Program-made: the position numbers and the translations under genes
Assembly (NCBI GenBank): GCA_963810775.1
Contig: CAWEOT010000014.1
Coordinates: 248,001-312,000 of the forward strand
DNA: 64,000 nucleotides
Source: DATBVX01 sp963810775
Lineage (GTDB): Bacteria > Pseudomonadota > Gammaproteobacteria > Steroidobacterales > Steroidobacteraceae
Direction of reading: 5' to 3'
Notes under the pieces: generated by a model
Seen by the model: the letters and a program-made list of their open reading frames with translations, nothing else
Told to the model about the DNA's origin: nothing
Database searches by the model: none
Shown: in pieces, positions 26,003 to 33,864 of the stretch
How the letters are laid out: each line of letters begins with the position of its first letter
How positions within the stretch are numbered: the stretch's first letter is position 1

Positions 26003-27633
26003 GTGACCTGCACCATCACGCGGCGCAGGACCAGCGTCCCGCTCGCCGCCAACCCGTCGTGATCAGTCGCGATCACCGTGATGTGCAGTTGCTCGTCGAC
26101 GAACTCGACCGCGTGTGCATGGAAGCGCCCGTGATGCGCGTCGAACTCGAGCCAGCTGGGCAGCGGCCTGCCGTCGGCGAGCCGCGCCGAGAGCGTGAGC
26201 ACGTCACCGGGGTCGGTGTCGGCGAACAGGTCCGGGGGCAGTACGTGCTCAAAGCGCTCGCCCGGCCGCCAATCCGCCTGTGGAATGGGGCGTGTGAGAC
26301 TCGGCGCTGCGTTGGTGAGGTTCTCGCGCGCGAGCCGGCGATATTCGCGGCCGATTGCAAGCGCGGCCAGCGTCCAGATCACCGCGAGCACCATGTTCCA
26401 CAGCGCGAACTGCACGGCGCCCATGGCGAGGTAGCGGGTCCCGATGAACACCACCCCGGCCTGCAGCAAGTCGCCGAAGCGCCAGAAGAACGTCTCGATC
26501 GTGGTCTTTCCCTCGTAAGTCTGCGTCCGGTCGGTCGGCAGGAACAACGCCTGGCGGGCGGTGTTCGTCACTGAGTACTCGGTGCCCGATTCGATTATTC
26601 GCGCCAATCGGATCACGGTGAGGATCGGCACAAAACAGAACAGGCCGTAGCCGAACAGGGAAACGAGCGGCGGGATCAGCAGCGTGGTCGCGACTCCGAG
26701 CCAGCGGAACAGTCGTCCCACCACCAGCGTCTGCAACGACAAACCCACCAACACAAACCAGAACTGGAAGTTGCCGAAGTAGGCACTGATGAGGTCTTGC
26801 TGATTCCCCGGCGCGGACGCCGCACTCGCCACCGCCGCGAAGTGTTCCTTGACGAAGCTGCGGTGGATAAAGTCGCCGGTCGAGCTTATCCAGTTGATGA
26901 GCACGATCATGACCGCGATCAGGATCAGGTAGCGGCTGCGTGCGACAACCTCGAAGCCACCGAAGATGCGTCGCGCGGCTGGCGTTGTGTCGTGTGGCAG
27001 GTGGCGCGACTCAGCAGGGACGCTGGCGTGCATCGGCAGCGTGAAGAACGCCGTCACCAGCAGCGTGGTCGCACCTACCAGCAACAGATTATTCGTCCCG
27101 ATCGCAACGCTGAAGTACTCGGCGAACTCAGTACCCGAGAGCGCGCCGATTTGCGCGGCCAGCATGATTGCCGGGAACAATCGCTGTCCCGACTTGACGT
27201 TGAACGAGTCAGCGGCGAGCGCCCAGAACTGCGCCGCCATCATCACTCCGAAGATGCCGACGAACACGAAAAACGCGAAGCCGACCCTGAGTCCGAGCCG
27301 GTCGAGGGTCCAGAACGTTATCAGGCAGCCCACGAAGAACGCGATCACGGCGATCACCAGCAGCGGACCGTCCAAGCGCCGACGTATCTGGCTGTACAGC
27401 GGGACGATGAATATCAGCAGGGTCGCCAGGGTTGCCGTCGCATAGCTCGCGTCGGCGGCGGACAACCTGGCGAGCAGCAAGCCCTCGCGCGCCGCCTTGA
27501 ACAAGTAGTAGGAAAACAGGATCAGGAAAATGTGCGCGCCAAACAGTGCGACGGCACGGCCTTCACCAGGCCGCACCTTGGTGATCAGCGCCAGCAATCG
27601 CTCGAACGGCGTGTACTTGTGACTCCGGCCCAC
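25999..27633 (-). CDS. NTP/NDP exchange (Tlc-like) transporter with C-terminal cadherin-like domain
   Basis: 544 residues. Residues about 20-435 form a 12-helix major-facilitator-type domain of the Tlc/NTP-exchanger class, with YYLFKAAREGLLL near the first helix and the late TRYLAMGAVQFALWN helix region. Residues about 465-540 read like a CADG/dystroglycan cadherin-like repeat: LFADTDPGDVLTLSARLADG, PLPSWLEFD and ITVIATDHDG. Such domains are normally extracellular adhesion modules, so this fusion is odd. Free-living bacteria with Tlc-like proteins often use them for other solutes; the substrate is not predictable. It starts at GTG and overlaps the DUF2254 gene by 4 bases. Confidence 0.82.
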   Translation of the reverse strand: MGRSHKYTPFERLLALITKVRPGEGRAVALFGAHIFLILFSYYLFKAAREGLLLARLSAADASYATATLATLLIFIVPLYSQIRRRLDGPLLVIAVIAFFVGCLITFWTLDRLGLRVGFAFFVFVGIFGVMMAAQFWALAADSFNVKSGQRLFPAIMLAAQIGALSGTEFAEYFSVAIGTNNLLLVGATTLLVTAFFTLPMHASVPAESRHLPHDTTPAARRIFGGFEVVARSRYLILIAVMIVLINWISSTGDFIHRSFVKEHFAAVASAASAPGNQQDLISAYFGNFQFWFVLVGLSLQTLVVGRLFRWLGVATTLLIPPLVSLFGYGLFCFVPILTVIRLARIIESGTEYSVTNTARQALFLPTDRTQTYEGKTTIETFFWRFGDLLQAGVVFIGTRYLAMGAVQFALWNMVLAVIWTLAALAIGREYRRLARENLTNAAPSLTRPIPQADWRPGERFEHVLPPDLFADTDPGDVLTLSARLADGRPLPSWLEFDAHHGRFHAHAVEFVDEQLHITVIATDHDGLAASGTLVLRRVMVQVT

Positions 27634-27788
27634 CTGTTCCCCGGCTTATCCGAAGCCCGGCGAGCATAGTCGAGTGCCATCGGGCACGCGAGGGCGCAGG
27701 CCCGCCCTGCGGCGAAGGCAATGCCAGACTCTTCCGAGTATTCGCTGGCTTGAGGTCGCAGCAGCAGTCCTCGCCGGGGTAGGGGTAG

Positions 27789-28163
27789 CTACAGTCCCGT
27801 GCCCGTGGTCAGACGCATCATTTCGATGATGATGCCGGCCGCAAAAACAACAAGGATGATCTCGGCCGCGAGATACGCTGCGCGCAGATCCTTGATAGCA
27901 GTGACGACCTCGCGAATGTCCTGCCCCTCGGTGGATATGATGCGTCGAAAGTTATCGAGGGGTCGCCAGAAGAGCCAGCCAAGCGCGAGCAGCAGGATAG
28001 CGCTACCCAGGCTGATCCAGCGACCTGCCGGATCCGTCAGCAGAAACGATCCGATGAGCTGCAGGACACCCAGGATCAGGAAAAGTACGGCGATGTGCTG
28101 GAGCTTCCGTCGCACCTGGTCAATAACACGGTTTTCCTCTGCGGTGAATTCATACTCAGCCAT
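27789..28163 (-). CDS. Small membrane protein, paralogue of the next upstream gene
   Basis: 124 residues with three or four membrane helices (IAVLFLILGVLQLIGSFLL; ISLGSAILLLALGWLFW; YLAAEIILVVFAAGIIIEM) and an amphipathic stretch RIISTEGQDIREVVTAIKDL between the last two. The same layout and the phrase PLDNFRRI...DI..V..AIKDL recur in the neighbouring 129-residue protein as PMNTLSRI...DI..LMAVLKSL, so the two are tandem paralogues. No family is known to me. GGGGAA precedes the ATG. Confidence 0.75.
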   Translation of the reverse strand: MAEYEFTAEENRVIDQVRRKLQHIAVLFLILGVLQLIGSFLLTDPAGRWISLGSAILLLALGWLFWRPLDNFRRIISTEGQDIREVVTAIKDLRAAYLAAEIILVVFAAGIIIEMMRLTTGTGL

Positions 28164-28178
28164 AGGTTCCCCCGCGCG

Positions 28179-28568
28179 CTAGTGATGGACGAGCAGCAAA
28201 GACGCAAGCCGGGCCACCACGAATACCGCGATGAGGGCCCGGAACATGCCGTGCGCGGTGTCGAGACTTTTCAGGACCGCCATGAGCTTCGTGATATCGC
28301 TGCCGCGGCTACGGGAAATGCGGGAGAGCGTGTTCATCGGCGTATGGAACAAGACCCCGCCCACGATGGCCAGCAGCCCGAAAACGATGATGGCCGGGCC
28401 GGCCAGTGGTGAAAGATAACGTTCAGTCACCATGGCTGCGATGCCCAGACCGACGAGCGCGATGCCGACGATGCCAATCATGTTGGCAAACCGGTAGAGG
28501 CCAGCTGACAATCCGTCCAGAACCTCGTTGTCGTAGGCGTCGAATTCATGTTCGATGCGCTGCTGCAT
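28179..28568 (-). CDS. Small membrane protein, paralogue of the next downstream gene
   Basis: 129 residues, helices at about 27-47 (IGIVGIALVGLGIAAMV), 53-73 (GPAIIVFGLLAIVGGVLF) and 108-125 (FRALIAVFVVARLASLL). A conserved loop with SRISRSRGSDITKLMAVLKS precedes the last helix. An exceptionally good ribosome site, GGAGGGGGAA, fixes the start at 28568. It is followed 15 bases later by its paralogue, so both are probably made together and may form a hetero-oligomer (inference). Confidence 0.78.
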   Translation of the reverse strand: MQQRIEHEFDAYDNEVLDGLSAGLYRFANMIGIVGIALVGLGIAAMVTERYLSPLAGPAIIVFGLLAIVGGVLFHTPMNTLSRISRSRGSDITKLMAVLKSLDTAHGMFRALIAVFVVARLASLLLVHH

Positions 28569-28693
28569 TTCCCCCTCCTGCACAGTAAAGCCGATCAGAA
28601 CGCAGAGTGCCCCCGGGCACTGCACCCGCCCGACTCATCTCAGATCCGAGAATCCCCATACCCCGTCTTTCTTTGCAATTGTAGGATACTTTA

Positions 28694-28708
28694 GCAGATG
28701 GCATCTGC
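28694..28708. promoter_or_regulatory. Palindrome upstream of the paralogous membrane pair
   Basis: GCAGATG-G-CATCTGC, seven perfect base pairs around one base, lies about 126 bases before the start at 28568. A second palindrome, AGTGCCC-CC-GGGCACT, is at 28606-28621. Either could be an operator or a short hairpin in the leader. Confidence 0.35.
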
Positions 28709-28794
28709 CATCAGCCTCTCTGGAACGCCCTCAGCATCGCACAAAAGGCGAAATTGCTACAGATCAACCCAGCCGATCTTTGATTCCTATTCAC

Positions 28795-31485
28795 TCAGCG
28801 ATAGCGTGCAGCATCATTCGGCTTACCCCAATGCTCATATAGCTCCTCGAGCCATGAGCGCACCTGGCGAGTTCCGGGATCGTTGAGGCCGCGTTGCTTC
28901 TCCAGGATCGCATAACTGTGTAGCAGGATCGGCTCAGCCTCCGCGAACTTGCGCTGCTGCAGCATGCTCTTGCCGAGCACCGCGCGGCTGCGCGCGACCT
29001 GCCAGTGATCCTCGGGCAATTCCTTGCGCCAGATGCTGAGGGCGCGCTCGATGAGCGCTCTGACGCGCACCGTGTCGCCGCGATCGGCAAAAATGCGGCC
29101 GAGCCCGGTGAGCGCTGCGGCGACGTACTGATGGTTCGCCGGCAGGGTCGCCTTGTAGATGTCGATCGCCTGTCGATACAGCCGCTCGGCCTCATCGAAC
29201 TGTCCGCGTTCGTAGAGCAGGTCGGCGAGATTCGACATGTCATGGCCCACGTACGGGTGGCTGCGCCCCTGCGCCTTCTGATCCAACGCCAGCACGTCGC
29301 GCAGCACTTTCTCCGCACCGTCCATGTCGCCTTTGACCTGCAGGAACCAACCGTAGTTGCTGAGCGCGCCGGTGGTGATGGAGTGTTCACGTCCCAGCAC
29401 GCGCTCCAGGATTTCGATCGATTCCTTGAAGAGCGGCTCGGCCTCCGCGAGCCGGCTTTGCATCTGCAATGCAATTGCCAGGTTGGTCATCTCGGTGGCG
29501 AGGAGCGGATGATCTGGTTTCAGCCGCGCCCGATCGGCCTCGAGAGCCTTGCGATACAACTGCTCCGCGGCGGACGGTTCGCCCTTGTACAGCAGCAGCG
29601 TCGCCAGGTCGTTCGTGACACTTGATACCTGCGGGCTCTGCGGCCCGTCGACAGCGGTAAATGACGCGAGGCTGCGCCGAAAGGTTTTCTCGGCGACGTC
29701 GAGCTGCCCGACGTCGCGATACCAGCGCGCCAGCTCATCGAGCGTAACCGCGACCGATTCGTGGTGCTCGCCGAGTTTCTGCGTCTGGATCCGCAACGCG
29801 TCCTCGAGCAGCACGCGCGACCGGTCGAACTCGCCCTTGTAGCGGTGGGCAATGCCAAGGCTCTGCATGCTGCTCGCCGTGATGAGGTGCTCAGAACCGA
29901 ACAGTTCGCGCCGCAGGCGCAAAGCGCGATCGAGCAGCGCAATCGCCTTGTCGGTCTCACCGCGCGCGAGATAGACGCGGCCCACTGCATCCAGGAGATT
30001 CCCCTGCGTGTCCGGATCGTTGGCGAGCTCGGTCTCGATGCGCTGCGCGCCGCGTTCGAGCAGTTCCAGCGCCGTGGCGTTCTCGCCGCCCGATTCCCAG
30101 GGATCGGAACGCCGGAACAGGTCCGCCAGAAAGGTCGAAACGCGTTCGGCACGACTGCGCTCCGCCTCGGCACGCTCGAATTGGGCGCGCGTCCGATCGC
30201 TTTCCTCGCGCAAGCGCTCCGCCTGGATGTACATGCTGAGCGCGAATCCCGCGAGCAGCAGCACGAACAGGCCCGACAACGCGACGCCGAGCGTGTGACG
30301 CGCGACGAACTTGTGCGCCCGGTAAGTCCAGGTGTCCTGGCGCGCGAGTACCGGCATGCCGCGCAGATACAGGTCGATGTCCGCCGAGAATCGTTCGACC
30401 GAACCGTAACGTCGCTCCGCCTCCTTGCGCATCGCCATCATCACGATGTTGTCCAGGTCACCGCTCAGCTCGCGGCGCAAACGCTGCGGTGTGCTGGCAC
30501 GCTGCTCGGCGATCCGCGCCAGCTCTTTGGCGTTGCGCTGAGTCATCTTCCAGGCATCGCTGGGTGGCAGCGGCTCCTGCTCGCAGATCACGCGTTCAAT
30601 TTCGTGAAAGCGCAGGCCCGAGACCTGGAACGGCCGCTGGCCGCAGAGCAACTCGTAGAGCAGCACGCCGAGTACGTATACATCGCTCGCGGTGGTGATC
30701 AGCTCGCCGCGAATCTGCTCCGGGCTCGCATGATCGGGGGTCATGATGCGCACGTCCGCCTGCGTCATGGCAATCGTGTGCGAGGTCTGGCGCACATCGA
30801 GGAGCTTGGCGATGCCGAAGTCGAGCAGCTTCGGCGTGCCGTCTGCGGTGACCAGGATGTTGCTCGGCTTGAGGTCGCGATGGACGATCAGGTTGCGGTG
30901 GGCGGACTGCACGGCGGAGCACACCACGCGAAACAGCTGCAGCCGTGCCTCGATGCTGAGCCGATGAGTGTCGCAATAGGTGTCGATCGGCTCGCCTTCG
31001 ATGTATTCGAGCACCAGGTAAGGAATGCCTTCGGCGGTGGTTCCGCCGTCGAGCAGACGTGCGATGTTCGGATGATCGAGCGTCGCCAGGATCTGCCGCT
31101 CGGTGCGCAGGCGTGTCTGCACCTGTCGCGACAGAACACCGCGGCTCACCAGCTTGATGGCTACCTGCTTCTGATATTGCTCGTCAGCGCGCTCGCACAG
31201 GTACACCTCGCCCATCCCGCCGCGACCGAGCACGCGTTGGACCTGGTACGGACCGATGCGGTCCCCCGGACCATGCGTCGTGGCCTCGGCGGTTTCCTCG
31301 CCTGTGGAGGTCGGCTCATCGGTAAGCTCGCGCAGCCAAGCCGCGGAAACACGGTCGAGCACTGACTGGAACAAGGCCGTGTCGCTGCCGCATGCCTTGC
31401 GGATATATGCGGCACGGTCGCGAGGGCCAAGCTCCGCAGCACGCCTGAGAATCTCGTCCGGTATCGGTGCGGGCTCGGCGGGCAT
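28795..31485 (-). CDS. Ser/Thr protein kinase with TPR repeats
   Basis: 896 residues. Kinase domain about 78-345 with intact motifs: GRGGMGEVY, VAIK (Lys111), HRDLKPSN and DFGIAK. One membrane helix near 395-415 (GVALSGLFVLLLAGFAL) is followed by a coiled segment, then about ten TPR/Kinesin-light-chain-like repeats from 480 to 880 (recurring AxxLxxRxLxxxxxxxGxxHPxxAxxLxxLAxLL). It is a membrane kinase with an outward or periplasmic repeat platform, typical of large environmental proteobacteria. Start codon support is weak because no purine-rich site precedes the ATG. It is a possible writer for the FHA proteins in this window. Confidence 0.9.
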   Translation of the reverse strand: MPAEPAPIPDEILRRAAELGPRDRAAYIRKACGSDTALFQSVLDRVSAAWLRELTDEPTSTGEETAEATTHGPGDRIGPYQVQRVLGRGGMGEVYLCERADEQYQKQVAIKLVSRGVLSRQVQTRLRTERQILATLDHPNIARLLDGGTTAEGIPYLVLEYIEGEPIDTYCDTHRLSIEARLQLFRVVCSAVQSAHRNLIVHRDLKPSNILVTADGTPKLLDFGIAKLLDVRQTSHTIAMTQADVRIMTPDHASPEQIRGELITTASDVYVLGVLLYELLCGQRPFQVSGLRFHEIERVICEQEPLPPSDAWKMTQRNAKELARIAEQRASTPQRLRRELSGDLDNIVMMAMRKEAERRYGSVERFSADIDLYLRGMPVLARQDTWTYRAHKFVARHTLGVALSGLFVLLLAGFALSMYIQAERLREESDRTRAQFERAEAERSRAERVSTFLADLFRRSDPWESGGENATALELLERGAQRIETELANDPDTQGNLLDAVGRVYLARGETDKAIALLDRALRLRRELFGSEHLITASSMQSLGIAHRYKGEFDRSRVLLEDALRIQTQKLGEHHESVAVTLDELARWYRDVGQLDVAEKTFRRSLASFTAVDGPQSPQVSSVTNDLATLLLYKGEPSAAEQLYRKALEADRARLKPDHPLLATEMTNLAIALQMQSRLAEAEPLFKESIEILERVLGREHSITTGALSNYGWFLQVKGDMDGAEKVLRDVLALDQKAQGRSHPYVGHDMSNLADLLYERGQFDEAERLYRQAIDIYKATLPANHQYVAAALTGLGRIFADRGDTVRVRALIERALSIWRKELPEDHWQVARSRAVLGKSMLQQRKFAEAEPILLHSYAILEKQRGLNDPGTRQVRSWLEELYEHWGKPNDAARYR

Positions 31486-31709
31486 GGGGAGGCGGGCTCG
31501 AGGCCGGAAGCATTACAGTGCAACGATACTAGGGTGCCGGCGTTGGGCAGGCAATCGGCACAAGGATGCGCGCAAGTGCGATTTCTGTTTGCTCATGTAA
31601 CATGCAAACGCGCGGTGCCGATCGGGCGAGTGAACATGCGGTTGCCCCGGGCCGTGGCGAGGATGGCCGAAGGCATGAACGACCCAAACCGAGGGAAGAG
31701 GTGAGGCCA

Positions 31710-31850
31710 ATGGCAAAGCGAAAAAAGCGTGCGAAGAAGCGCACCAGCAAGCGCAAGAAACCCGCGTCCCGCAAGACCCGAAAGACCAGCAAGACCCGCA
31801 AAGCTCGACGCAGCAGGGGCGACCCGGAAGTCGCGCGCCCGCCGCACTGA
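31710..31850 (+). CDS. Very basic small protein
   Basis: 46 residues, about half Lys or Arg: MAKRKKRAKKRTSKRKKPAS, then RKTRKTSKTRKARRSRG and an acidic-free tail. A strong GAGGTGAGG precedes the ATG. The repeated SxKRKK/RKTxK pattern resembles histone-H1-like or nucleoid-compacting tails, so DNA or RNA binding is likely by composition only. It is too short and biased for a family call. Confidence 0.55.
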   Translation: MAKRKKRAKKRTSKRKKPASRKTRKTSKTRKARRSRGDPEVARPPH

Positions 31851-31932
31851 GCGCGACCGAAGCCGATCGAGCGCGTAGCTGCCCAGGCGCGCGCTCTGGC
31901 TTCGGCGCAATAAGAACAAGGGAGACTCGGCC

Positions 31933-31953
31933 ATGAAGTGCTCGCAGCCATGA
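31933..31953 (+). other. Possible six-codon minicistron before the DUF2238 gene
   Basis: ATG AAG TGC TCG CAG CCA TGA reads MKCSQP and stops on a TGA that overlaps the ATG of the DUF2238 gene (ATGA). The best ribosome site in the leader, AAGGGAGA, is seven bases before this short frame and 24 bases before the DUF2238 ATG. It could couple translation, or the real start could be the GTG at 31938. Confidence 0.3.
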
Positions 31954-32588
31954 ACGCGGCGCCTGCCGGCTCGCACTACAAGCTGCCACTCGTACTGCTG
32001 GTGCTGGTTGGAATCGCGTTGGCGATTTCCGCCATACATCCGACCGATCGCATCACGTGGTGGCTCGAGGTTGCCCCGATCTTCATCATCGTCCCGGTGC
32101 TTATCTATTCAGCCCGGCGCTTTCCGCTGACCCCGCTCCTTTATGTCCTGATCGCCATCCACGCGCTCATCCTGATGGTGGGCGGTCACTACACGTATGC
32201 GCACGTGCCCTTCGGGTTCTGGCTGCAGGACCTCCTCGACTTCTCGCGCAATCCCTACGACCGCATCGGCCACTTCGCCCAGGGGTTCGTCCCGGCGATC
32301 GCGGCCCGCGAGGTACTGCTGCGTCAGACTCCGCTCCGACCTGGAGCCTGGCTGTTCTTCATTGTGAGTTCGATCTGTCTGGCAGTCAGTGCCTGCTATG
32401 AGTTCATTGAGTGGCTCGCGGCCGTGATCGGTGGGGGAACTGCGGAGGCATTTCTCGGCACCCAGGGCGACGTGTGGGACACCCAGTGGGATATGCTGAC
32501 GGCGCTCATCGGGGCCATAACGGCGCAGCTGGTACTGGCCGGAGTTCACGATCGACAATTGGCCCGGCTGCTGGGCAAGAAAACCTGA
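31950..32588 (+). CDS. DUF2238 membrane protein (YjdF-like)
   Basis: 212 residues and six membrane helices, with the family's conserved core: GGHYTYAHVPFG, NPYDRIGHFAQGFVPAIAAREVL, ACYEFIEWLAA and FLGTQGDVWDTQWDM. The conserved His, Asp and Glu residues inside helices suggest a metal or catalytic site, but no activity is known. Start uncertain between GTG 31938 and ATG 31950. The AI-2E gene follows after 33 bases. Confidence 0.88.
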   Translation: MNAAPAGSHYKLPLVLLVLVGIALAISAIHPTDRITWWLEVAPIFIIVPVLIYSARRFPLTPLLYVLIAIHALILMVGGHYTYAHVPFGFWLQDLLDFSRNPYDRIGHFAQGFVPAIAAREVLLRQTPLRPGAWLFFIVSSICLAVSACYEFIEWLAAVIGGGTAEAFLGTQGDVWDTQWDMLTALIGAITAQLVLAGVHDRQLARLLGKKT

Positions 32589-32621
32589 ACGGCCTGGCGC
32601 TCGCGATCGGCTCGATCATCA

Positions 32622-33695
32622 ATGCTCGAAGAACTGCAATCCGCACCGTGGCTGAGACGCCTGATCATTGCACTCCTGATCGGCGGCCTGCTGCTTCTCA
32701 GCTACGTGGTGCTGCGTCCCTTCCTGGTGCCAGTGATCTGGGCGCTGATCGTCGCCTACGTTACCTGGCCGTTGTACGTGAGATTGCGCAAAGCAATGCG
32801 CGCGCAGGTCACCGTGTCGGCGCTCACCATGACCCTGCTGCTCACCATCGCGTTCGTGGTACCGGTCGTGTGGCTGGCGACGCTGATGCGTCACGAGGTT
32901 GGAGGTGCCTATGAAGTGCTGACTTCGTACCTCGCCCGGCATCCGCAGTTGCCGCCATCGATCCAGAACGTTCCCTGGCTCGGTGACTGGCTGCAGGAGA
33001 TGCTGCAGCGCTTCGGCAGCGATCCAAAGACGGAAGTCGCGCGCTGGGCGGATCAATCGCTCGGCGAGATCAAGACGCTGATCGGCGGCGTCGGGCGCAA
33101 TCTTGCCAAGATCTTCTTTTCACTCCTCACGGCGTTCTTCGTCTATCGCAACGGTGAGCAGCTCTCCCGGCAGGTGCGCGCGGTGCTGGAGCGGATTACC
33201 GGCGAACGCATTCACGGTTACCTCTCGGCAATCGGCGACACCACCAGCGCCGTCGTGTACGGCATCGTCCTCGCAGCATTGGCACAGGGCGTCCTGGCGG
33301 GTCTCGGCTACTGGCTTGCGGGATTGAAAGCGCCTGTCTTGCTCGGTGCGATTACCACCATCGTCGCACTCATCCCCTTCGGTGCCCCCTTGGTGTGGGC
33401 GAGCGCGGGTGTCTGGCTCCTCATCACCGATCGCACCGGCGCCGGCATCGGGCTTCTGTTGTGGGGGGCGCTGGCCGTGAGCTGGGTTGACAATCTCATC
33501 CGGCCGCTCGTCATCAGCAACGCCACCCGTATTCCATTCCTGCTGGTGATGTTCGGCGTGCTGGGTGGCATTGCCGCCTTCGGGCTCGTGGGCTTGTTCG
33601 TGGGACCGGTGATACTCGCGGTGCTGATGGCGGTATGGCGCGAGTGGCTCGGCATACCACACCCGCACCTCCAGGTTGCCGCGCGCGTGAAGTAG
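32622..33695 (+). CDS. AI-2E family transporter
   Basis: 357 residues, about eight helices, with the family C-terminal block: LAGLKAPVLLGAITTIVALIP, FGAPLVWASAGVWLL, SWVDNLIRPLVISNATRIP and FGLVGLFVGPVILAVLMAVW. Closer to the YdiK-like subgroup than the copy at 15.2 kb. Exports a small signal or acts as an antiporter; the substrate is unknown. Likely co-transcribed with the DUF2238 gene. Its stop codon abuts a long inverted repeat. Confidence 0.9.
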   Translation: MLEELQSAPWLRRLIIALLIGGLLLLSYVVLRPFLVPVIWALIVAYVTWPLYVRLRKAMRAQVTVSALTMTLLLTIAFVVPVVWLATLMRHEVGGAYEVLTSYLARHPQLPPSIQNVPWLGDWLQEMLQRFGSDPKTEVARWADQSLGEIKTLIGGVGRNLAKIFFSLLTAFFVYRNGEQLSRQVRAVLERITGERIHGYLSAIGDTTSAVVYGIVLAALAQGVLAGLGYWLAGLKAPVLLGAITTIVALIPFGAPLVWASAGVWLLITDRTGAGIGLLLWGALAVSWVDNLIRPLVISNATRIPFLLVMFGVLGGIAAFGLVGLFVGPVILAVLMAVWREWLGIPHPHLQVAARVK

Positions 33696-33697
33696 TC

Positions 33698-33859
33698 CCA
33701 GGTCGCGGCAGGAGCGCGTGGACGTTGGGTGACACCTGCCGACGGCACCGGCTCCAATGTTTGCGGGTTTGCCTAGTAAGGCACTACGCAAGTGAGCGTG
33801 ATCCGGCGCTGGCGGCACGGTTGTCACCCAACGTCCGCACGCGGATTGCCGCGACCTGG
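33698..33859. repeat. Long inverted repeat filling a convergent intergenic gap
   Basis: Arm 1: CCAGGTCGCGGCA at 33698-33710 and GGACGTTGGGTGACA at 33720-33734. Arm 2 is the exact reverse complement of both blocks: TGTCACCCAACGTCC at 33822-33836 and TGCCGCGACCTGG at 33847-33859. That gives 13 plus 15 perfect pairs with slightly unequal spacers, and weaker complementarity further in. The element runs from 2 bases after one stop codon to 5 bases before the other. It could be a shared transcript-end structure or a MITE/REP-like insertion. Confidence 0.8.
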
Positions 33860-33864
33860 CACTG

